DNA of 32,163 nt from a virus: IMG/VR virus record IMGVR_UViG_3300029950_000054, positions 1-32,163 of that record; one strand, 5' to 3'. How positions within the stretch are numbered: position 1 is the first letter of the stretch; every line of letters starts with the position of its first letter. This document shows positions 29,858-32,163 of this stretch, in pieces. A program made the position numbers and the translations under genes. The notes under the pieces are model-generated. The model was given only the letters and a program-made list of their open reading frames with translations, was not told the DNA's origin and made no database searches.

Positions 29858-30646
29858 TCAGAACTCCAGGCGCTTTATTTCGGAGAGAAGAGCCCGGCTA
29901 TGGCGCTGGATGTAGATCTGGCTGAGCTTCTGCTTGCGGGATTCGAAGTCCATGCCCACGTCGATAAGGGATGCATTGACGCGCTGCAAGTGTTCAATGC
30001 AGCGGATCTCGCAGGGAGTGAGGTGGTCGCGGATCGAATCGGTTGGGCTGATGCAGTGCGCCGCCCGGTACGCCTTGGAAGGCATGCCCAGGGCAATGCG
30101 GTTGATCAGGTCGAATTCATTGCTGAAGTGGTAGTGCTTGGTTTCTTTACCGGCGGCGAGACGCCCGTGCTTGATCGCGTCAGTTAGCGCTGGAGCCTCA
30201 AGACGAGCACGCTCCCTAGCCTGCTTCCCCTCGACAAGCTGAATATGACCGATGACGACAGCGTCGAAGGTGCGGATGACGTGCAAGTGGAATCGAGCAT
30301 TGACCCACATTGCATAGGCGTAGATCAGCTCCTTGACCACGTAAGTCCCGCCGCTGCGCCCCTCAATAGTCACCACAGGTAAACTACCCGGATTCTGGGT
30401 AGTTAATTCATCGAACATTTCCGTGAACGATTCGGTTGCCATGTACTTGCCCGGCTCTTTGGTGCGCTTGTTCGCGCCATCCGCCACCGCCGCCTTGTGT
30501 AGGTCATTCAGGCAATACCGACCTTCAAGGTCTTGCTTGATTTTGACGCCGCCGAGACTAAGGGCCATTGTCCGCGCCACGTTTTGCGATTGCAGAAAAC
30601 GTGGCGCGGATTCGTTGGTGTTGACGACTGATTGTGGAATAGGCAT
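29858..30646 (-). CDS. KilA-N domain protein, probable antirepressor-type regulator
   Basis: This 262-residue protein has a KilA-N domain at about 27-120: SLGGVKIKQDLEGRYCLNDLHKAAVADGANKR, then YMATESFTEMFDELT, VVTIEGRSGGTYVVKELIYAYAMWVNARFHLHVIRTFDA. KilA-N proteins are DNA-binding and often act as antirepressors or early regulators. The C-terminal part is helical and unrecognised. GGAG six bases before the ATG at 30646 supports that start, but a second ATG (Met27, 30568) follows an inverted-repeat element that encodes SAPRFLQSQNVAR. Both starts may be used. Confidence 0.85.
   Translation of the reverse strand: MPIPQSVVNTNESAPRFLQSQNVARTMALSLGGVKIKQDLEGRYCLNDLHKAAVADGANKRTKEPGKYMATESFTEMFDELTTQNPGSLPVVTIEGRSGGTYVVKELIYAYAMWVNARFHLHVIRTFDAVVIGHIQLVEGKQARERARLEAPALTDAIKHGRLAAGKETKHYHFSNEFDLINRIALGMPSKAYRAAHCISPTDSIRDHLTPCEIRCIEHLQRVNASLIDVGMDFESRKQKLSQIYIQRHSRALLSEIKRLEF
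30571..30610. repeat. 40-bp inverted-repeat element, copy A (in the KilA-N gene start)
   Basis: Arms TCCGCGCCACGTTTT (30571-30585) and AAAACGTGGCGCGGA (30596-30610) match perfectly over 15 bp with a 10-nt loop. It lies within codons 13-25 of the KilA-N frame and just before Met27. Copy B lies at 22444-22483. Confidence 0.9.
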
Positions 30647-30681
30647 TATTCGCTCCAGAACTGATTTGTATGTGCTGCACG

Positions 30682-30710
30682 AAAAGCCACCCTTGCCCGG
30701 TGGCTTTTTT
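30682..30710. terminator. Intrinsic terminator between the early regulators and the KilA-N gene
   Basis: AAAAGCCACC-CTTGCCC-GGTGGCTTTTTT is a 10-bp stem; the plus strand has six T and the minus four, so it could act in both directions. For early minus-strand RNA it takes the place of a tR1-type terminator before the replication genes. Confidence 0.7.
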
Positions 30711-30773
30711 GTGCGTCCGATTTACTGCTTGGTTGTTTCATTGGCAGATCCTCAATAGTCCCTGAGGGGCTAA

Positions 30774-30962
30774 TCAGCCCTTGCGTCCTATGGAAGCGAC
30801 GTTGCTCCGGCTTTTTGGTGGGCGCGTCATTCGATCTAGCGCCTCGTTCATGATCTTGGTGGTCAGCTGTTCGGTTGTGATGCCGTTCGCTTTGGCTAAC
30901 AGCTCCAGTTGCGATTGGCCTTTCCCGTCAAGCCAGACCTCCAATGGTTTTCTTTCAGGCAC
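30774..30962 (-). CDS. Ribbon-helix-helix-like small protein (second copy), GTG start
   Basis: This 62-residue protein begins at a GTG (30962) with AAGGAG five bases upstream. After a short strand (KPLEVWLDG) it has two helices (QSQLELLAKANGITTEQLTTKIMNEALDRM), which fit a ribbon-helix-helix DNA-binding fold. Its tail is basic (KSRSNVASIGRKG). It probably regulates early transcription together with the similar-sized gene before it. The sequence is too short to name a family. Confidence 0.65.
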   Translation of the reverse strand: MPERKPLEVWLDGKGQSQLELLAKANGITTEQLTTKIMNEALDRMTRPPKSRSNVASIGRKG

Positions 30963-30980
30963 AGGGACTCCTTGGCAACT

Positions 30981-31169
30981 TCATGCCACGTCTGTTTTCG
31001 CGTTAAGCTCTTCCATCATCTGGTTCAGGCCGCGCTCGAGGATTTCCCGGGCGAGTACTGCTTTCTGGGTCCGCTGGAACCTGGCCATGGCGGTCAGCAG
31101 GTCGTCGGCCACCTCGTCGAGGCGGACCTTTGTGGGTTTGTCGTGCATGTGGCTTGGGTCGAAGTGCAT
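30981..31169 (-). CDS. Ribbon-helix-helix-like small protein (first copy)
   Basis: The start at 31169 (MHFDPSHMHDKPTK) is supported by AGGAG eight bases upstream; a longer frame to 31262 overlaps the Cro-like gene and is not likely. The 62-residue product has a strand TKVRLDEV followed by helices ADDLLTAMARFQRTQKAVLAREILERGLNQMMEEL, an Arc/CopG-like pattern. It may bind early operators. It has the same length as the next gene but different sequence. Confidence 0.7.
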   Translation of the reverse strand: MHFDPSHMHDKPTKVRLDEVADDLLTAMARFQRTQKAVLAREILERGLNQMMEELNAKTDVA

Positions 31170-31200
31170 CGTTTTTGCTCCTTTGAGCATGCAAGGTGAA

Positions 31201-31404
31201 TTAAGCGGCTTGAGTAGCAGTGTTCTTGGCGGCTTCTTCGCGATCAGCCAGCAGCAGCTCAATGGCTTTGCCGGTGCTGTAGCCGACCATCGTCCCGCTG
31301 GTTGCGCGGGAGATCGTGGCCTGCGTGGTGCCGCACTTCTCAGCTACTTCTGTCTGCGACAGCCCGAGCTGGAAAAGGCGATTCAACATCTCTTGAACTG
31401 TCAT
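31201..31404 (-). CDS. Cro-like helix-turn-helix regulator
   Basis: The 67-residue product starts MTVQEMLNRLFQLGLSQTEVAEKCGTT at 31404, with AGGA eight bases upstream. A longer frame reaches into the promoter region and is unlikely. It has one HTH: LSQTEVAEKCGTTQATISRATSG, then a short helix with IELLLADREEAAK. It is the first gene of the early rightward transcript and faces the repressor gene. It should act as Cro, shutting off the repressor promoter and modulating its own. Confidence 0.85.
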   Translation of the reverse strand: MTVQEMLNRLFQLGLSQTEVAEKCGTTQATISRATSGTMVGYSTGKAIELLLADREEAAKNTATQAA

Positions 31405-31435
31405 GACGGGAATCCTATGAGGTTTTGCATGACAA

Positions 31436-31464
31436 ATCATACGAATAAGTATGAGTCCATGCAA
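31436..31464 (-). promoter_or_regulatory. Early promoter PR-like
   Basis: On the minus strand TTGCAT (31464-31459) and TATGAT (31441-31436) are separated by 17 nt, close to the sigma-70 consensus. RNA would start near 31429, about 25 nt before the Cro-like ATG. The palindrome TCATAC-N6-GTATGA lies across its spacer and -10. Confidence 0.75.
31437..31454. promoter_or_regulatory. Operator-like palindrome in the early promoter
   Basis: TCATAC-GAATAA-GTATGA is a perfect 6+6 bp inverted repeat overlapping the PR-like -10 and spacer. On the minus strand it contains TATTCGTATGA, close to the two repeats near the repressor promoter. Confidence 0.65.
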
Positions 31465-31467
31465 TAG

Positions 31468-31493
31468 AATTCGCATAACCCGTATTCGTATAA
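31468..31493. promoter_or_regulatory. Two operator-like direct repeats near the repressor promoter
   Basis: AATTCGCATAA (31468-31478) and TATTCGTATAA (31483-31493) start 15 bp apart. The second overlaps the TATAAT of the repressor promoter. They share the half-site WATTCGYATAA with the palindrome at 31437-31454. Confidence 0.55.
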
Positions 31494-31494
31494 T
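31489..31494 (+). promoter_or_regulatory. Repressor promoter -10 (PRM-like), leaderless arrangement
   Basis: A perfect TATAAT lies only 9 nt before the repressor ATG, so RNA should start within a few bases of the ATG. The -35 region is poor, which is normal for an activated maintenance promoter. No Shine-Dalgarno sequence precedes the ATG. Confidence 0.6.
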
Positions 31495-31503
31495 TGGTGA
31501 GCA

Positions 31504-32163
31504 ATGGATATCGCTGGGCGCTTGCGCGCAAAAATGGCTTCTCTTGAGATGAGCGAGAGTGAGCTTTCGAGGCGGTGCGGTGTTCCCCAGCCAACCATCA
31601 ACCGCATTCTTTCCGGTGAAAGCAGCAGTCCACGCAAGAGCACTGTCGAGCCGCTGGCCAGGGCCCTGAAAGTTTCGCCTGACTGGCTTCTATTTGGAGG
31701 CGATGACTCCAGATCTAACGGATCTCCCAGTGAGGCCGACTATGCACTCATCCCCCAATACAAGGCGCACGGCTCGTGTGGCGATGGATACCTGAACGAC
31801 CACGTCGAGGTCACCGAGGGCCTGGTATTCAAGCGGGACTGGCTAGCGCGCATGAAGGCCAAGCCTGAAAACCTGCGCATTATCTACGCCGAGGGGGATA
31901 GCATGGAGCCCTACGTGTTCGAGGGCGATGTCGTGCTGTTTGATAGCTCAAAGACCGAGCCAAAGGATCGCCAGGCCTACGTCATCCGACGACCAGATGG
32001 TGGGATCAGCATCAAGCGCATGATTCAGCAGATGTCCGGGGCCTGGATGATCCGTAGCGACAACGGTGACAAGGCCAAGTACCCGGACGAAATGCTGTCG
32101 GAGAACGCTTTGCACGAGATTCCCATCTTGGGGCGCGTCATCTGGCGTGGCGGCGAGATGTAG
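31504..32163 (+). CDS. CI-like repressor with LexA/S24 autocleavage domain
   Basis: This 219-residue protein has an N-terminal HTH ([23 protein letters not shown], about 16-38) and a C-terminal S24 peptidase domain with the serine motif [15 protein letters not shown] (Ser133) and the lysine region GGISIKRM (Lys171). The expected cleavage site lies between the domains; the best candidate is Cys92-Gly93 in HGSCGDG, since no Ala-Gly is seen there. This would resemble UmuD more than lambda CI. It keeps lysogeny by binding the operators next to the Cro-like gene and is removed on RecA-dependent induction. The gene is complete, ending TAG at the last base. Confidence 0.92.
   Translation: MDIAGRLRAKMASLEMSESELSRRCGVPQPTINRILSGESSSPRKSTVEPLARALKVSPDWLLFGGDDSRSNGSPSEADYALIPQYKAHGSCGDGYLNDHVEVTEGLVFKRDWLARMKAKPENLRIIYAEGDSMEPYVFEGDVVLFDSSKTEPKDRQAYVIRRPDGGISIKRMIQQMSGAWMIRSDNGDKAKYPDEMLSENALHEIPILGRVIWRGGEM

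Noticed and set aside
1-32163. CRISPR array, insertion sequence, integrase, attachment sites or rRNA
   Set aside because: No evenly spaced repeats, transposase, recombinase or rRNA sequence was seen; the integration module must lie outside the window if present.

Overview
The window looks like most of a temperate, contractile-tailed phage (a myovirus prophage or phage genome) of a Pseudomonas-type host, perhaps the P. fluorescens group. This rests on the high G+C by eye (about 58-60%), the codon use, and the resemblance of the proteins to Pseudomonas phage families. No host chromosomal gene, integrase, attachment site or tRNA was found, so the integration end lies outside the window. Nearly everything is on the minus strand. 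The exceptions are the CI-like repressor at the right end and a fragment of an HNH gene in the head region.

Read right to left, in the direction of transcription. The immunity region (31.2-32.2 kb) has a LexA/S24-type repressor on the plus strand facing a Cro-like gene, with overlapping divergent promoters and operator-like repeats. The early region (27.9-31.2 kb) holds two 62-residue ribbon-helix-helix-like proteins, a terminator-like hairpin, a KilA-N protein, a small conserved protein, an O-like replication protein with two sets of tandem repeats inside its gene (candidate origin), and a replication partner. The nin-like region (23.5-27.9 kb) is a run of small ORFs, many with ATGA overlaps: a DUF1382-like protein, an Ea22/Ead-like coiled-coil protein, a putative HNH-type accessory protein, a DUF1367-like protein, NinG, and a protein in the position of a Q-type late regulator. 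A promoter-like sequence followed by a strong terminator comes next, as at lambda pR'-tR'.

The late region (1-23.3 kb) begins with a holin, then terminase small and large subunits, portal, minor head protein, DUF2213 protease/scaffold, cement protein, DUF2184 major capsid protein, neck and connector proteins, DUF3383 sheath, DUF3277 tube, and a tail assembly chaperone with a -1 frameshift. After these come a short tape measure, a compact baseplate (Dit-like protein, plug, hub fused to a lytic transglycosylase, Gp138-type spike, gp25-like, J-like, DUF2612), tail fibre and its chaperone, an unknown membrane-anchored protein, a GH19 endolysin, and nested spanins. The holin is about 21 kb from the endolysin and spanins.

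The points most worth a second look are these. There is a 40-bp inverted-repeat element in two copies that share a peptide-coding frame. Four GTTAAC sites cluster inside the small terminase gene (candidate packaging site). Iterons lie in the O-like gene. A secreted-protein gene with its own terminator sits inside the baseplate operon. A decayed HNH gene beside the major capsid gene shares a bidirectional terminator with it. The repressor has a Cys-Gly candidate cleavage site and a possibly leaderless mRNA. I did not find a clearly new multi-gene defence or counter-defence system.
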